The notes beneath the pieces were generated by a model. The model did no database searches. It saw only the letters and a program-made list of their open reading frames with translations, and was not told the DNA's origin. Positions 39,101-52,985 of a stretch of DNA of 64,000 bases are shown here, piece by piece (position 1 is the stretch's first letter; every line of letters begins with the position of its first letter). The stretch comes from Temnothorax longispinosus (Eukaryota; Arthropoda; Insecta; Hymenoptera; Formicidae): positions 14,844,486 to 14,908,485 of the forward strand of contig NC_092365.1 of NCBI RefSeq assembly GCF_030848805.1. The letters are read 5' to 3'. Position numbers and translations under genes: made by a program.

Positions 39101-42100
39101 AACTCTTGGAACTAATCAAAACTTGGAATAGTTAGCGGCGCGGCCGCTTTAATATTGTCCAACCGAGATCAAAGCCCCCTTACTTCCTTTAATGTGCCGT
39201 AGCTTACGGCTATAATCGCACTGTGTGCGCGCATATGCATATAACATAGTGCCAGCGCGCATACCGAAGCGGGCGCGTATGTTATCCATCCGTAATAGCG
39301 GGTTGCGAGCCAGACCGAGAGCTTTGTGGCCAAACAGGAAACAGGCCACACCGCTGAATACTCCGTATAAATCTCCTCGTGCCTCTTCGCCTCCCCCTCG
39401 CTCCATTCATTTCTCCCCGTATCTATACTCTAATAACTCGAGTAAAAAACGCTCGGACGACCCGATCGGGATTGAGCGAGACCTGACGACGCACAGTGTA
39501 TCTTTTTCCCAATCTAGCGGGACAAAAGTATTCTATTCAAAAGTATTCGCGGAAAAAAAATTTGCTGATACAGCAAACATTTAGCTATTGTGGCAACCTT
39601 CGTTAGTAATTTTATACCCAGTAAAAAATTTGTTGAGAAGACCGATCAAAAATAACAAATATTTATTACTGTTTTCGTTTATGGCGAGACAATAAAGAAA
39701 TATTTTAAACAAAATGCGAAAATATTAAATTAATTAATAAATCCCAACAAACAAATGTCAATCTACTAAAAATAAACATAATAGTAGTAACTAATATTCG
39801 CTACAAATCCGTGGATCGTGTATCTATTTCAAGGCTGAAATATAAAAAAAGTGATTGCTAGTCTTTCGAATCAAGTTTTATTTTGTGTTTTTGCACGTTT
39901 CTACACCCGTGCGGCGTGTACGATTAATAATGCGTAACGATGTGTAACACGATCTCGTTAAAACTCTAATTGTCATAACGCTGCGAGTACAAATCCCAAT
40001 AAAATATATCTCGCTGAATCTGAATAAAAACGAGGATGTATCTTGTTAAACGGAACTGTACTGGGCGAAATGATTGATTAATTTAACTGTTTAAATAGTT
40101 TCTGAGTTTTGATAGGACGATATTATTTGCACTAGCATTGCGAGAACTCGATCACTGCTTTGTCGTGGTCCTCAAGAGTGGGACGCTAACGCTTAAGCGA
40201 ATTTCCCTCAAGTGTGCGACGACAATCCACCCCTAGCTTGGCGAACCGATCTTTCGTGATTGCATCGGGGCGAACATTGGTGAGACGGCTTTAGTTTCCG
40301 CTCAATGCGAACGTCGACTCGGTTGCTCGCTAACCAGCAGAACGTTTTAAGGGATTTCCGTAGTATTTACCGTTAAGTTACTATGGCGCGCGAGAGGTAT
40401 GGAACGCAACGCGCACTATCGGTCTCGGTTACGCTAAGCTGTTTGCATCTACTTCATTGGATCTGCGTCTGCACTTCCAAATGCAGTTAGGTTAATTATC
40501 TACGTTACACGTCAGCCGGGAATTGGAGCGTCGTATGTACGGTCGAAGTGGAAACCGTAATCCCCCTGGAATAACACATTTTCGAGAGTAAATGGAAAAT
40601 TTGTGGAACCGCACGTTCCGTGGGTCGGTGTAGAAAGCAAAAAAATAATAAAGAAAAAGTCTGGGAATCTCTCTTCTTTGGAAGGACCGCGCCAGCTGCG
40701 ATAAAGATGCCAAGTACGTTTATAACTTCGGGCATTAAAGCGCGATCATAAATATCGAGCTAACGCGATAATTGCGACACGCAGGTAGACAAAAGGGGCT
40801 CTAAGCTCCGTCTTGATTGGTCAATTTGTCCAAATAGGTGCTTTCCCCGGACGTGGGCTTCTTATTTTCACACGAAACCGCCCCGGAGCGGAGGAGGGTG
40901 AGCTACGGAATAGCGGCAATTAGAATTGTCGGACCTTTTTTCGTAGAAAGCGCGGCGTCTCGCTCTCGCGTCTCTTTCGGATGTGCATCCCACCGCCCAC
41001 GGCGCGGTATGATTGAACACCGGTCCATTTAGGGGATTTAGGAATCGGACCGTTACGGCGCTCGAGAAAGGGAAGAAACCTGTTCCCTCCGCGCTCGTGA
41101 TGTTTTATTGAACTTGATATTAATGCCGGCGCGTATCGTTTCCGAGATTAGGCGGGATTATGTAAAGCGACACGAACAATTGTATCTCTTTATATATTTA
41201 TACACGTGAGGCTTCTATATTAATATTTTATACTCAATTTATAAAAATTATATTGTTCATGTGTATCAGATAACGTGTGTCGTTTGATGGATTCGACACG
41301 ACGTTCAAATCACTGTATTTTATATATCGACAAATATAATAATTAATATTAACGCCATATTCGCCGACGATGCAACTCCTGTCTCCTGTATGAATTTGAG
41401 TAAAAGACGTCGCTTTTAGTGCAAGCTGACAGAGACGCGGAAGTCGGTCGAATCGATGGCTGCCTCGCTCATTTCGATGACGAAGCGTCAGCTGTACTTA
41501 ACATGAAAACTCTGCAGTGCAATGTAGCAAATATCGCGGTATATAACACGATATCGTGGAGGCACGCGCTGGAAACGTGATCTGAGAACGATTCGAGAAC
41601 GTTTTTTCTCTTTGGGGGTCCTCCCGTGTTTTCCTAAACTCCTTCGGAGTGTCACCGAAACGACAGATTTAGCGCTCGTACGTTGCGAGATATCTTTGAT
41701 ATTTATTTAACTGCCTCCTCGCGGGAACCTAAGAGCTAATAAATTCAACGAAAAACTGGCGCAAGCTTATTTCGACCCTCCAGATAAGGGCGCATAATTC
41801 ATGACGAAAGAAATATGTACGTGAGAACGTGAGAGAGATAGAGAGAAAGAGAGAGAAAGGAGATAGGGGGAGGGAGAAAAAGAACGGAGGAAGGAAAGCA
41901 CATTTTCGGCTGAGATATGCATACTACGGTGACACGAAAGATGAAGCCAAAGGAGCTTGAAAGAGATTTCTCGGATTTCCTTAAGCGCCTTATATCTTCG
42001 TCCATTTCTTATCCAGAGTGCGTTCCTCGGTGCCAATTGTCACTTGATATATTCAAGCTAACCGGCAAAGAGTTCGGCGAACGTGAACTAGATCAAAATA

Positions 42101-44554
42101 TCCATTCCTAGTACAGGTAGCAAAATAACATAAATGCAAGACGCGGTTAGGAACAGTTAAACAACACGCACAAAGTTACGAATGTATCTCATTAATATAC
42201 ACCTACTTAGAAATAAAAATAGATATTCGAAACTATCTACAATTATATCTTCAATGAAATTTTTCGATAATTCTGATATACGCTGCGGAATAATTGGGAA
42301 AGTGAAAAAAGAAGACAAGGAACGCCGAGAAACTATGATGCGATCAGTACATTCGTATAAGCTACCATGTACGTGGCCGACGTGCGGTTTCTGTCAATAC
42401 GAGTGGATAATTTTCTTGTTTCGGCATAATGAGACAGGAAATCGGCAGAAGAAGAAGCGAGCAGGCAAACAGACGGGCAGACAGGGTGGTCCAATCTTGG
42501 ATTATTGCGGACGCCGCGTCTGGGAAGAAGACGAAGCGCCGGGTCTCTTTTCTTTTTCGACAAAATGTGGTCTTCGAGTGCACGCACACATTCGGCTTTG
42601 CGATCTAGCGTGGCCGAACTATCTTTTTCTTTCTTAGAAGCGAATATATTTGCGTCCCCTGTGTAATGACATTTATTTGACGTTGAACAGAACTTATCGT
42701 GAAGACCTCTTTTTCCAAAATTCACGACTGGTGCACTTTCCGAGGACCCCACGAGGCCTCCGTTCCACTTCTTGGAGCGAATAACTCGGACACGATTCGA
42801 GTTTGACACAATAATAGTTAAGTGTGAGAAATAGACGCTCTTGAGCCACCTGCTTCTTCTTCTCTCTTTCTCTCTTTATCTCTCTTTTTCAAGTGTTGAT
42901 TACTCAAAAGCGGTTCTCATTTCTGAATATTTTTCGTGGCAAATGTGTTCGAGTCTTCTCACAGATATTAAAGATCTCAATCCGTTATTTCATAAAATCA
43001 ACGCAATTCTCAAATATAATTTTTAGATGATAAAAATTCAACTGTTATGTAATCTGCAGTCTCGATTATCTGCAATATCCGAAAAGAGAGATTATACGCT
43101 TATGTTTCCAGATTGGCCTTAAATACTTAGAGATTCATAGATGCATGATCGTTCGACTGTCATGCAAATCAAGAAAACTGCCGATTGCGCGCGAACATGA
43201 TTTACATCGGCGATTATACTCGATCCGCCTGCTTATCGGCGGGTTAAATGTGTCACGCAGGATCCGCCGTAGCATTCACGACGTAACCGCGAGGGGATCA
43301 TTGGGAATGCTGATTGGATCAGAAATAAACGCGAAACGGCGCGAGTATACTCGCATACTTTGCTAAAATTTATACTGCATTCGTCGAATAATTATCGAGC
43401 GCGTTTAATAATCGTTATATAAGCGTGATGTTCGGGAACCATTGGGAAAGTGGCGCCTTTAACGACGGAACAAAAGGAACTTCGCGGAGAATCGCTGACT
43501 TAATTGCCGGCATTTAGCATAATAGCTACAGCGGGCCGGACCCCCGTAGTTGAACGACTCTTCTTTCCCGGCATTACCGTTGTAACCAATTATTGTGCGC
43601 ACGTCCGACAATGGGCTCTCCTGCAATATTAACGGCCGGACACGGGCGATAGGCACGGCGCGAAATATCGCGTAAAAGTTCCGACGTACGTTTCCACCTC
43701 TCTTTCCTTTTCGCGAGCCCGACCCTGCACTTTACATCCTCGCTCGTTATTTCAGTCGGAAATACGCGCGGTCATTCGTCCAATGCATTATTTTTGGCAC
43801 CCTGGAGCTCCTCGCTCTCTTGTACGGTGCAAGGTGCGTGCCTTAAAGTTACAGCGTAATAAAAAATTTTATGGTAATATAAATTAGAAGTAACAACTAT
43901 TAATTTTCAACTTTTGACTCCTCGGCGATATCGCCGCGATAAAGTAAAGACATAGGGCAGAAGGAAACAAATTATGGCGCGATAATGTCGCGAGGAAACA
44001 GAAAGAGACGTGCCCCGCGCGATTATCATCGACCTCCCAAGTGTTTCCGAATAATGTGGCATAAAAAACGGAAAAGACGAGGGGGCCAGATCCTCGTCAA
44101 AGTCACGCACGGGCTTAAAGTGAGGGTTAATGGAAACGTTAACGTCGACACGAAACGCTGTCTTCTTCCGAAAAGAGTTTCGGGCGTGATGATTTCTTTC
44201 TTTTTTTGTATGCACAAATTACACGGGTGCTCCTCCGCGGCGGGAACGGTATCTTCAAGTCAACGTGCCATATGCAGAAAAGATTTTTTAATAATTGCCT
44301 CGTCAAGCGTACAAGATTTCATATTTAAATCTTTTTGATAGCCTCTAAAATAGTCTCTCTTTACGATGTATTCTAGCAATATTTTAACATTGTATTCGGA
44401 AGATTACAAGTTGAATTGAAAGTTGGAATAAAAAATGAAAATGTCGAGGTAACATAAAAGATTTACATCATACATTATATCATTATATAAACATAAATTA
44501 GTCATTAAATTGTAATTCGGCATTAATCACACATCACTATATTAGATTGCAAAG
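30148..44554. other. Long non-coding stretch without recognised genes
   Basis: No coding exon, tRNA or transposase was recognised. GA/CT-rich simple sequence occurs at about 30.52-30.60, 30.96-30.98, 37.26-37.34 and 41.83-41.88 kb. Composition alternates between CpG-rich parts (32-34.5, 40.8-41.1 kb) and AT-rich parts (36.3-37.1, 39.6-40.1, 43.8-44.6 kb). Open frames up to about 158 codons lack domains. Confidence 0.55.
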
Positions 44555-44602
44555 AAAAAAAAAAAATATATATATATATATATTCGCACAAAGCGAATAT
44601 AT
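44555..44602. repeat. Poly(A)/(AT)n tract ending in a 10-bp hairpin
   Basis: Twelve A residues run into (AT)n. The end, 44578-44587 (ATATATTCGC), pairs exactly with 44593-44602 (GCGAATATAT) around ACAAA. Confidence 0.8.
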
Positions 44603-45712
44603 TTTTTTATGATTTATTCGATAACCGTAATGTTTCACAAATTACTGCAACAAACAAATTTCGAATGGCAAAGGATTTTGACAAATTATGAACAAATACC
44701 GAATTTATTCTATGTGATTCACAGATATTAAAATATCGAGTTAATTACAACTATATTCTGATGTGTTACTTCGCGTTCTTAATTTAGAAAAGTTTCCAAT
44801 TATATTTTAATCAAAAATTCAAAACACGATACAAGGTATATTGTACGGCAATTGAAGGTAATTTATTATTACACAATTTAACCCAACAGTTTTGGGATTC
44901 AACGATATCTATTCTCTCGGAATATATTCGAATCTCATGAAAACTGGTACCGTTCTCTTTCAGTCTCTCTATATTTATGGGATTTCATCGAAATAACTCG
45001 CGCGCGACAACGGTAGAGTTTATTGACCGATTTCGTGGAGCTCTTCAAAACAATTCTGCTCCAATATCATCGATAAAAATCCGCGCGAGAAGCTCATCAG
45101 TTTCGGGTGTTATACATACACTTTCGAAAATACATGCCGGCCGGATCGTCACGGGCATACGATCGCGTCGCACAATCGCAGCACGTGTGCACTTCGCTCG
45201 ACATGCATAGACGATTCATTGTCCCCGTTTAATTGGTTTTCGCTTGCAGCAGTCCCTACAAAAATCGCGCGAAACTCGAGCCGCGTGTCGGTTTCGATTG
45301 ACTCCGAAAAAAAAAAAAAATTACCTTCCTTTCGGCGAGCTCTATTTCGTTGGAGATCCAGGCGATGCTGCGAACACGAGGTTCCCCCGAGTTTTCGCGA
45401 GATTGCATTTCGCGTGCATCGCGGCGCGATGGAATATGCAGAAATATATGGGTAGAGATGCTCCACATGGGCGTCACCGTCGCGTCTCCCTCTCGTATAG
45501 ATCATTTCACGCTCGAGATTATACGTTATGCGTCAATACAAAAAACGGGGCACGAGACGGACCCGACTTGGACTCGCGACGCCTGGATATTCTCAGCATT
45601 CCGATGAGCGTAACAGGACTTCTCAGATAATCCATCTGTCGCGCCTCGATGCAGACGTGATGTAAAAAGTAATTGTCTCGAGTGAAAGAGTATGGGTGAG
45701 AGAGTGAGATAA

Positions 45713-45733
45713 AGAGAGAGAGAGAGAGAGAGA
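45713..45733. repeat. (AG)n microsatellite
   Basis: About 21 bp of uninterrupted AG units. Confidence 0.95.
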
Positions 45734-46194
45734 ATTTAATAAATTATATATCTACATATGTTTTTATAAGTAAATATATTAACAAATATATATTTTTCTG
45801 AGATTACTATTCTGTTAAATTTTCCATGGACGCACCTTGCAAGCTTCAATGTGTGCGACAGCACATGTTTTAATAATGTTTACCGCCAAGGCGTTTTGGA
45901 ATATGAGGCAAATCAAATATTAACTATTCCGTAATTGAGCGAAATTTCCAAGACTTCCCTCCCGGCACCCTTCTCTTTCTCGAAATAAGCGTCTTTCATT
46001 AAGGACGAGTTATTCTGTAGCTTTGTTTCGCCGTCGACGAATTCGCGAATTCCAAGCACTCTCGGAACGGGTGTCATTTGCCCTGGCGCGCCTTTCGAGA
46101 GAGGAAAGTTTATTTTCGATCGCCGTAGCGGGACAATCGTAGCGGATATGCCTTCGGCAGCCGGATTTAATTAAAACTTTTACGACAATAGAGA

Positions 46195-46212
46195 GACGAC
46201 GACGACGACGAC
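46195..46212. repeat. (GAC)6 microsatellite
   Basis: Six GAC units followed by GGC GAC GA. It has no coding context. Confidence 0.9.
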
Positions 46213-49200
46213 GGCGACGAAAATAGAGGAAGGGTGAAATAGAGGAAGACCTTATCATCGACTAATCAATTGACATCGCGGTAATCAAGAAAAAAAACGT
46301 CAGGATGTCTCAGTGAGCTAACAAAAAAAAAAGAAAGAGAAAAAGAGAACGGGAAAAGGACGGTTAAAAGGCGAAGGGGGAGGCGATAATGAGCGAACCG
46401 GAAGAGACCGATATTTATCGAGCTGCTCTTCCGGTTCCATACGAAACGAGCGGAAAAGTTTGCCTTTGTGCCGCTGACTACGGCCGAAGTGCAACGCGAA
46501 TGCATCTATACGCGTGCTTGTGCGTGTGCGCGCATATGCGCGCATGGTGGGCTGTTTAACGAGCATAAAATTGGTGGTGATCGATCGTGAAAAAGATCGA
46601 GCGGAAAGCTCTCCGGTGAGCGGCGACGAGGATTTTTTTTATCCAGGAGGGTCGACGAACCGTCTCCGTTCGCATCGCGAAATTGCAGTTCGCGCCGCGC
46701 CGTCGAGGGGAGGGTCAAGGGCTCGAATGTTTAACGGCGGGCTCTTAAACAGGCAGTAAAGTGGCGTAATGCGCGTCTGTCGGCCAGAAGTTGATCGATG
46801 ATTCCCTGGGACAAAGAGCCATATCGATTTTATTGCCTAGAACGTATCGACGAGTCCGGGACGCGTATCGTCGACGATTTTACATATTCTTCGCACCGGC
46901 TGGAAACCAGTCTGGCGTCAGTTCTAAATGAGTCTTTCTCCAGGAGAGGAGAGAACAGTATAAAATAAAATGACACCGACGTGCCAGACACGCGGAATAG
47001 CCCCCGGCTAGCCTTAGCTGCTCGCGGAGTGTTTCTACAGCGATTTGATGAAGTTAAATCGTCATTTAAATAGCACATTACGCCTAAGTGTGTTGTGGGC
47101 GACGTGATAAATCGTGGTTATTTCATTGAGAACAGATAATCAAACTGTGCGTGACAGGAAAAAGCTATGGTCTTGCGCGTAATAAAATGTTAGCAAAACG
47201 GAATAAATTTCTCTCGCTTCGTATAAATTTGACATCCGTTAATTATTCGAATTAACTCTATTCTATCTTTTTAAACACAACATAAACATAAAAATATAAA
47301 CATGAAAAATTATAAAATTGCTAGTTCTCTGGTGAAATCAACACGGATTTAATTTCTTTCGAAATGAAGTTAAGAACAATATATATTCTCGACGGTGAAT
47401 TCTAACAGTGTGGATGTTACGAAATAACACAACACTGTGCAGATTTGTTATTACGACACTGCTGTTACGTCGTCTATTTTCCCGACTCGGGAAATTTAGG
47501 ACACGTAGGTGTGCAGCCATCAGAGCGATGTACTCTGGCAAGTATACCCTAGGCCCGTAATAAATAGTACAACTTCATCTCGCGCGCCCCTAGTAAACGT
47601 CCGTAACTTATGCCGGTAACTACGCGGACACGCGCCCTTTGACGCGGCGAGCGGCTTTGAAGTCGAGAACCCGGGGAACTTTTCCTAGAGCGCGATCATT
47701 CGTTTCGTTGGCAGGCTAGACTCGCTTTTAGCCTCGGTCCGGCGAGTCAGAGACAGTTCGTCGCCGCCATGGCGCGATCGGGATCGTGGACAGATCGGGA
47801 CGCAACAATACAAATAGGTCCTCGAGCAAAGAGAAATCGTTCCGCACCTTTCCGAACAGTTCGATCCGTTTCGTTTTATTTTTGTCGTTTTCCCTTTTCT
47901 TCTTTTCGTTTTTATCTCTTATTTTTTACTGTAATTTACCTTGCAATAGGACGACAGGATGTTTGTTGGCCGAATGTAATTTCGGATGGGACGACGAGCT
48001 GGAAGTTTGGTCCTTAGGGGAGAACAAGACGCACAACAATTAATATTCAGCAGGCGCGCGTTGCATAGTCACACTTTATAAACGTCACGTACATGGAAAA
48101 CGTCTACACGCGGAAGGGATACCAAAACAGGGAGGACAGCCGAGGCCTTTCACCCCTGCGATCCTTTTTCGACTGCTGGCGCAATTTAAAGCGGAGTGGC
48201 GCAGTTCTCGTTACGAGATAACAACGTTCTTTCGTTGCGAGAATTTATTCAATCATTGTAAAAGTGGCGAGAAAATATCGGTCTCGTTAAAGTTTTATCG
48301 AATAAAAAATATTCGTTTCCAAATAATCTTTGAACATTGGAAAAAAAATCATACGCGTTATAGTTATATCTTTTGCTCGTAATCAAGTTTTCGTTTCTAA
48401 ACTGCAATCAAATCACTATCGACGCAGGTTTCTCCCTAACTTCTCTACGCCAGGAGAACGTAATAAATCACGTACACTCCTGGTTCACGAGATGCACATC
48501 CAGGCGGATATAACGTTATCCACTTAGGCTAAACTCTAAAGCACCGAGTTCTCCCGGAGGCCCAGAACAAGTTTAAGCGGGAACGAATTTGAAATCACGG
48601 ATCTCCAGAGACTCTCCACTTCTATCTCCCCCTTTCTCTCGTTTCACCATGAAAAATGAGAAGAAAAAAAAAGATCTCTGCTAGTCCGCGAAGAATATAG
48701 TAGATACACGTATACAAACCAGCTGCGCTGGTCGTGATAAGACCCTTGTCACGTCTCTTCCGAGTCACAAAATCAAACCAAACATCGGCCATCGCGAGTC
48801 GCGCGTTTAAGGGCGCTGAAAGCGTTCCGAGAGGAGGGCCCCCTCGCCGTCGATGGGGCCCTCGAGAGTTCGTTCTTCAAATGCGTATAAGGAGTGCGTC
48901 GAGATGTTATTACTACAAATATTATCTTTCGGGACGTCCCTACTCTCGGTTACGCCCGCGTAGAAGCACAGGTTTCCACACGCGCACTTTCGGGTTCCGT
49001 AAGGGCTTTCTTCCGCGCCGGACGACCCTTTTACTTTTGTCGCCCTTTCACTCCCTCGAAGAAAGTCACTCCTGAAGATGACAGAGCGTTTAATCGTCCC
49101 GGCCGATTATCTTCAAATCTCTCTGTCTCTCTCCGCAGTCGAAGCGGGATTGAGTTAAACCTCGTTCGTTAAAGTTTACGTTAATAAACCTCTTATCGTT

Positions 49201-50583
49201 ATTTCTCCCGTGGAGACATTTGACCACCGCGCACGACGCACTCAAGACACACAAACAGCAATTAAGACAAATATACGAACGAAGAAACACTTCTTTCCAT
49301 TATCTCTCTTTCCCTCTTACTAACACAAACCGGTATTATAAACCGTGGCTCTCAGTCGGTTATCGATCATACTGATTTATCGCCCATAATCTGTATCTGC
49401 AACGCTGGTAATTTCACTTTATAAACGTAAATTGTATGCATCTGCGAATATCGGGATTTTATATGAATTCGCGTGCATTATTACCGCGGACGGTACATCG
49501 TACGACTATAAATAAATCACGAGCGCAATGCCGTTTTACGTATTATATGCAGCGTCGAGTAAGCCAGATACGCATTTACATTTTCGCAGTTATTACGAGC
49601 CTATTTTGCGCAGATTACGTTTCCCCTCGCTTTATTTATACGTAATTATACATTTGCTTTATGAAGATATCATTTCATCGAGATGGCGAATTTTTATTTA
49701 CGGTTAATCGTAAATCCGAAATGAATTTCTACATCGCAATGTAAAATATATGTCAATTGACGGCACCGGCTAGATATACGTTTAATTTGAAATATGTGAA
49801 ATATTTCGTTATCGCCAACTACGTGACGTCCACATACCAAAAGAAATTGCATTCATTTTTCAGACATACCGAAAAGCTATATCGCACGAATCAATGGGCA
49901 TGGTGTGTTTTTCTTTTCGAACATTCCTGTAAGAGGTACAAAAGGAGCAATGTAATTTCTCAAAGAAAGGATCGTAAAAACCGTAATAAATACGTAACAA
50001 ATATTTTTCTTTATCTCTGTCTAAAACACGCAAGATTTTGTACCGAAAATATTTAGGCAAAAAAGATAAGAACGGGATTAAATCATAAAACATCCTCTAA
50101 CAAACAAACTGTCTTTCTTTGCACTGTAAATATGCATTTTTTATCGAAAGGGGATTGTCAAGCGGTACGTTGGATGTGTATTTACGATGCATTTGTTTGC
50201 GCGCAGAGGCATCTGGAAAACGAGTCTATTAGGACTGAATGGTCGAGGGAAAGGCACCGTTTTCTCAACATCCTTGGAAACGTGTCTTCGTCGGAGGAAA
50301 TTGCGTGTCTATCACCTCGTACAGAACATTTGGCGCGAAGCGCGCGACGCGCATACGTATCAATGCGTATAGCGATTCTCCCTTCTTGATGATCATCATT
50401 CAGCAAACGCGCCAGGAGTTAGCGTCATCAATGAAATTCAATTTCGGAATTCTCTCACGAATCGACCCGTCAATTAAAGCTTTGAAAACAATTACTCCCA
50501 ATCTGCATATTGAAAATAACCTGTCCAAAATACATTGAAAGATAATGACAGATAAATAAAAACGTAACGGATAAAGCAAGCTT

Positions 50584-50669
50584 TTAATGAAGACATTGGT
50601 TATATGAAACGCTCGAGGAAAGAGCCTCGTAAAAAATCCATATACGAGGCTCTTTAATGTCTTCGTTAA
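50584..50669. repeat. Imperfect long inverted repeat with asymmetric arm
   Basis: The inner arms 50619-50631 (AAAGAGCCTCGTA) and 50643-50655 (TACGAGGCTCTTT) are perfect around an 11-base loop. The right arm continues directly into AATGTCTTCGTTAA (50656-50669). Its partner TTAATGAAGACATT (50584-50597, one mismatch) is set off from the inner left arm by 21 extra bases (50598-50618). It could be a remnant of a foldback element or an imperfect hairpin RNA. Confidence 0.75.
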
Positions 50670-52681
50670 CGGGACAAAAGTGGCATGCCTAATTATATTA
50701 TACGTAATCATAGAGTCGCACGATAGGCGACTATCTTAATGCTGCCGACGACCTAGTGTCCACGTTTTAAATTTGATTGCGAAGAAATGCAAGGAGAGTC
50801 CTTCCTGCGTCCATAACGGCACGCGATCAGGCACTTAATGGGTATGCGAGTATTTGCCGATTTGCATTTATATTTGACCGACGCAGCGACGCGGACGGCG
50901 GACGCTATACGAAAGGCGCCGCGGCGCGCGCCGTATAAATGGCCGCGCGCATTTTTCCGACCGTCGCCGTACGGCCTTAATATCACCCGAACCGGAGTTT
51001 TACGGACGGCTGGAGGCTCGCCGAAAATAAAATCAAGCCGACGAGGGCGGCGAAATCAAAGTTCGTCTAAAAAAATCTCAATGGCGAAACGAATCGGAAT
51101 GGAATGGAATCGTTCACGAGCAGAAACCTCTTCCGTCGCGCTTGTTCGCAAATTCAATTTATATCTTCGGACAATCTACAACTATAATTATCAATCTATA
51201 ATTTTTATCAACCGTGAATTAATCACAGATTCAAGAAAAGATTGAGCTTCACGAGGGGGTTTTAATTGTCAGAAATTTTTAGCAAATAATTATAAGAGTA
51301 GTTATTATTTTTTATCCTATAGATTGCTAAATAAGGTTTATAAATATTGTCTGGAAAATACATATATATTCTCTCTATAAAGATATCTTTCTTGTAGATA
51401 GATTTCTTTACTTCCTATATATATATTCCGATCCCTGTTCTCAACATCCGCTTCCTGATCATTCCGCCTGGCAGTACACATATTTTCACGGGCGATTCAC
51501 TGCGGAGACGATACCCATAAATCGTCGCGTGTATTTCTGGACTTTAATCGATCCGTGTAATAATCAGTCGATTTATATTCCGGTGCGGTTTACGCCGTGC
51601 TCACAATCGGCTTTATTGAAACGAATAAAAGAATCAAGGCGTGAGTTTATAACTGCTGAAACACACGCGTAGATTTTGTAGCGCCGACAATAAACGACAT
51701 GTGTATTTAGTTCGGTAATTGTACAATTGATTCGCGAACAGATTATTACACGAAGCTGTTTGTTTTTTAACGAAAGTCGCTAGTCGAGTATTGGCGTCAG
51801 CGACGATAAAGTGTTGCCATTTACACAAATTATAATTTTTCTGCGTTAAAGCATTCGCGCGTAGATTTATTCACGATCTAAATATAAATTCTTTTATCAT
51901 TTATTCGCTTTGTCTTTCCGATGGGAAAGCGGCAAATGCAATGTTCCGCGTTCACTGAACTCGCTACGTTTATTTACTTTATTTCAAAGTAGGCAGTTAT
52001 ATGAAATTCAACGTCGGACAATTCTGTGTAAAAATGCGCAACCACATAAAAATATTCCGATTTCAAGGATATTAAAAATTCGAATTTATTTCATCTTAAA
52101 TATGAGGGTTTCTCCCTCCGTAATATTTTGTCATCCTTTCATCCTATATTAAAGATATGACCCTAGAACGTCTAAGGAGAAAGGTTTTTTATTTGATATA
52201 AAAATTCGAGTTTAATGCGCTAATCCTTTTGTGCCGCTTTTCGATTTTTTAAGATTCTTAATGCATCGCATCGCGCGACGTTTCGCAATAAATCCACATT
52301 CCGCACGACAAATCCTCGGCCGAAAAAAAGCGCGGAATAAATTCGCCCGAAAGCCGCTAGTTTCGTATCGCAAGATACACCGGTTCTTTTTTTTTCAACT
52401 TTTCGTCGACGACGGAAGAAAAGGACATGTATGCTATGCGTATCGCCACGTGCATTACACGCGTGGACATTCACATCAGGGACAGTACAGCAGTCCCTTT
52501 TTCCCCTTCTACACACAAGAGGGAAAAAAAGAGAGATTCGGGGAACACGAGGGAGGAAGGAAGAGCGACGACGGGCGGGCGCGCGGGAGTCGGAGAGACC
52601 GAGACAGGTTCGACGAAGAGAGCGAGAGAGCGCGTGCTGCTCCGAAGCCCTATACCCGTCGGTCGAAAGAGAGCTCGGTGC

Positions 52682-52716
52682 TCAGTGCTACGATGGTCAC
52701 CAAGCGGACAGGTCGC
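52682..52716 (+). promoter_or_regulatory. Core promoter: Inr + MTE-like + DPE, start at 52684
   Basis: The Inr TCAGTG has its A at 52684, taken as +1. At +18 to +29 (52701-52712) the sequence matches 9 of 12 positions of the Drosophila MTE consensus. At exactly +28 to +33 (52711-52716) it reads GGTCGC, matching 5 of 6 DPE positions. The spacing of these motifs is strict in insects, so the joint match is stronger than any one motif. The surroundings are CpG-rich with a (GA)n tract 280 bp downstream. Transcription would run rightward. Confidence 0.5.
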
Positions 52717-52964
52717 AGCCTCTCTCAGCCTTCTCCACTACGGTCCATACGCCGCCGGTCCTCGTCCGTTCGCCTCTCTCGTCTATCCGGCCGTTCGTCC
52801 GATTGTCAAGCGAGCGCTCGCGTCTCGCTTAATCGCGCCTAATTAAGACGAGCCCGCGTCTATCCGGAGCTTCGCGAGTGCACTGCGCGCGACGCACTGT
52901 CATTGACCGTCTGCGGCCCGTGCGCTCGCCGTAAATCATCGGGGCTCTTACCCGCGGCGAAGAT

Positions 52965-52985
52965 AGAGAGAGAGAGAGAGAGAGA
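52965..52985. repeat. (AG)n microsatellite in putative 5' leader
   Basis: Uninterrupted AG units about 280 bp downstream of the candidate start at 52684. GAGA-type tracts are common near insect paused promoters. Confidence 0.95.

Larger units (their letters stand above)
44603..52600. other. Long non-coding stretch without recognised genes
   Basis: No recognisable coding exon. Simple repeats occur at 45713-45733 (AG) and 46195-46212 (GAC), and an inverted repeat at 50584-50669. CpG-rich blocks at 46.5-46.8, 47.6-47.8 and 50.8-51.1 kb could hold promoters. The last contains a TATAAAT at 50934-50940, but no Inr lies at the right distance. Confidence 0.55.

Noticed and set aside
45467..45481. 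MGVTV at a plus-strand ATG, resembling a MED20 start
   Set aside because: Wrong strand for MED20, and the following residues do not resemble MED20.
52231..52842. 203-codon plus-strand frame over the candidate promoter
   Set aside because: Arg/Ser-rich, overlapped by two other frames of similar length, and spans the apparent transcription start.
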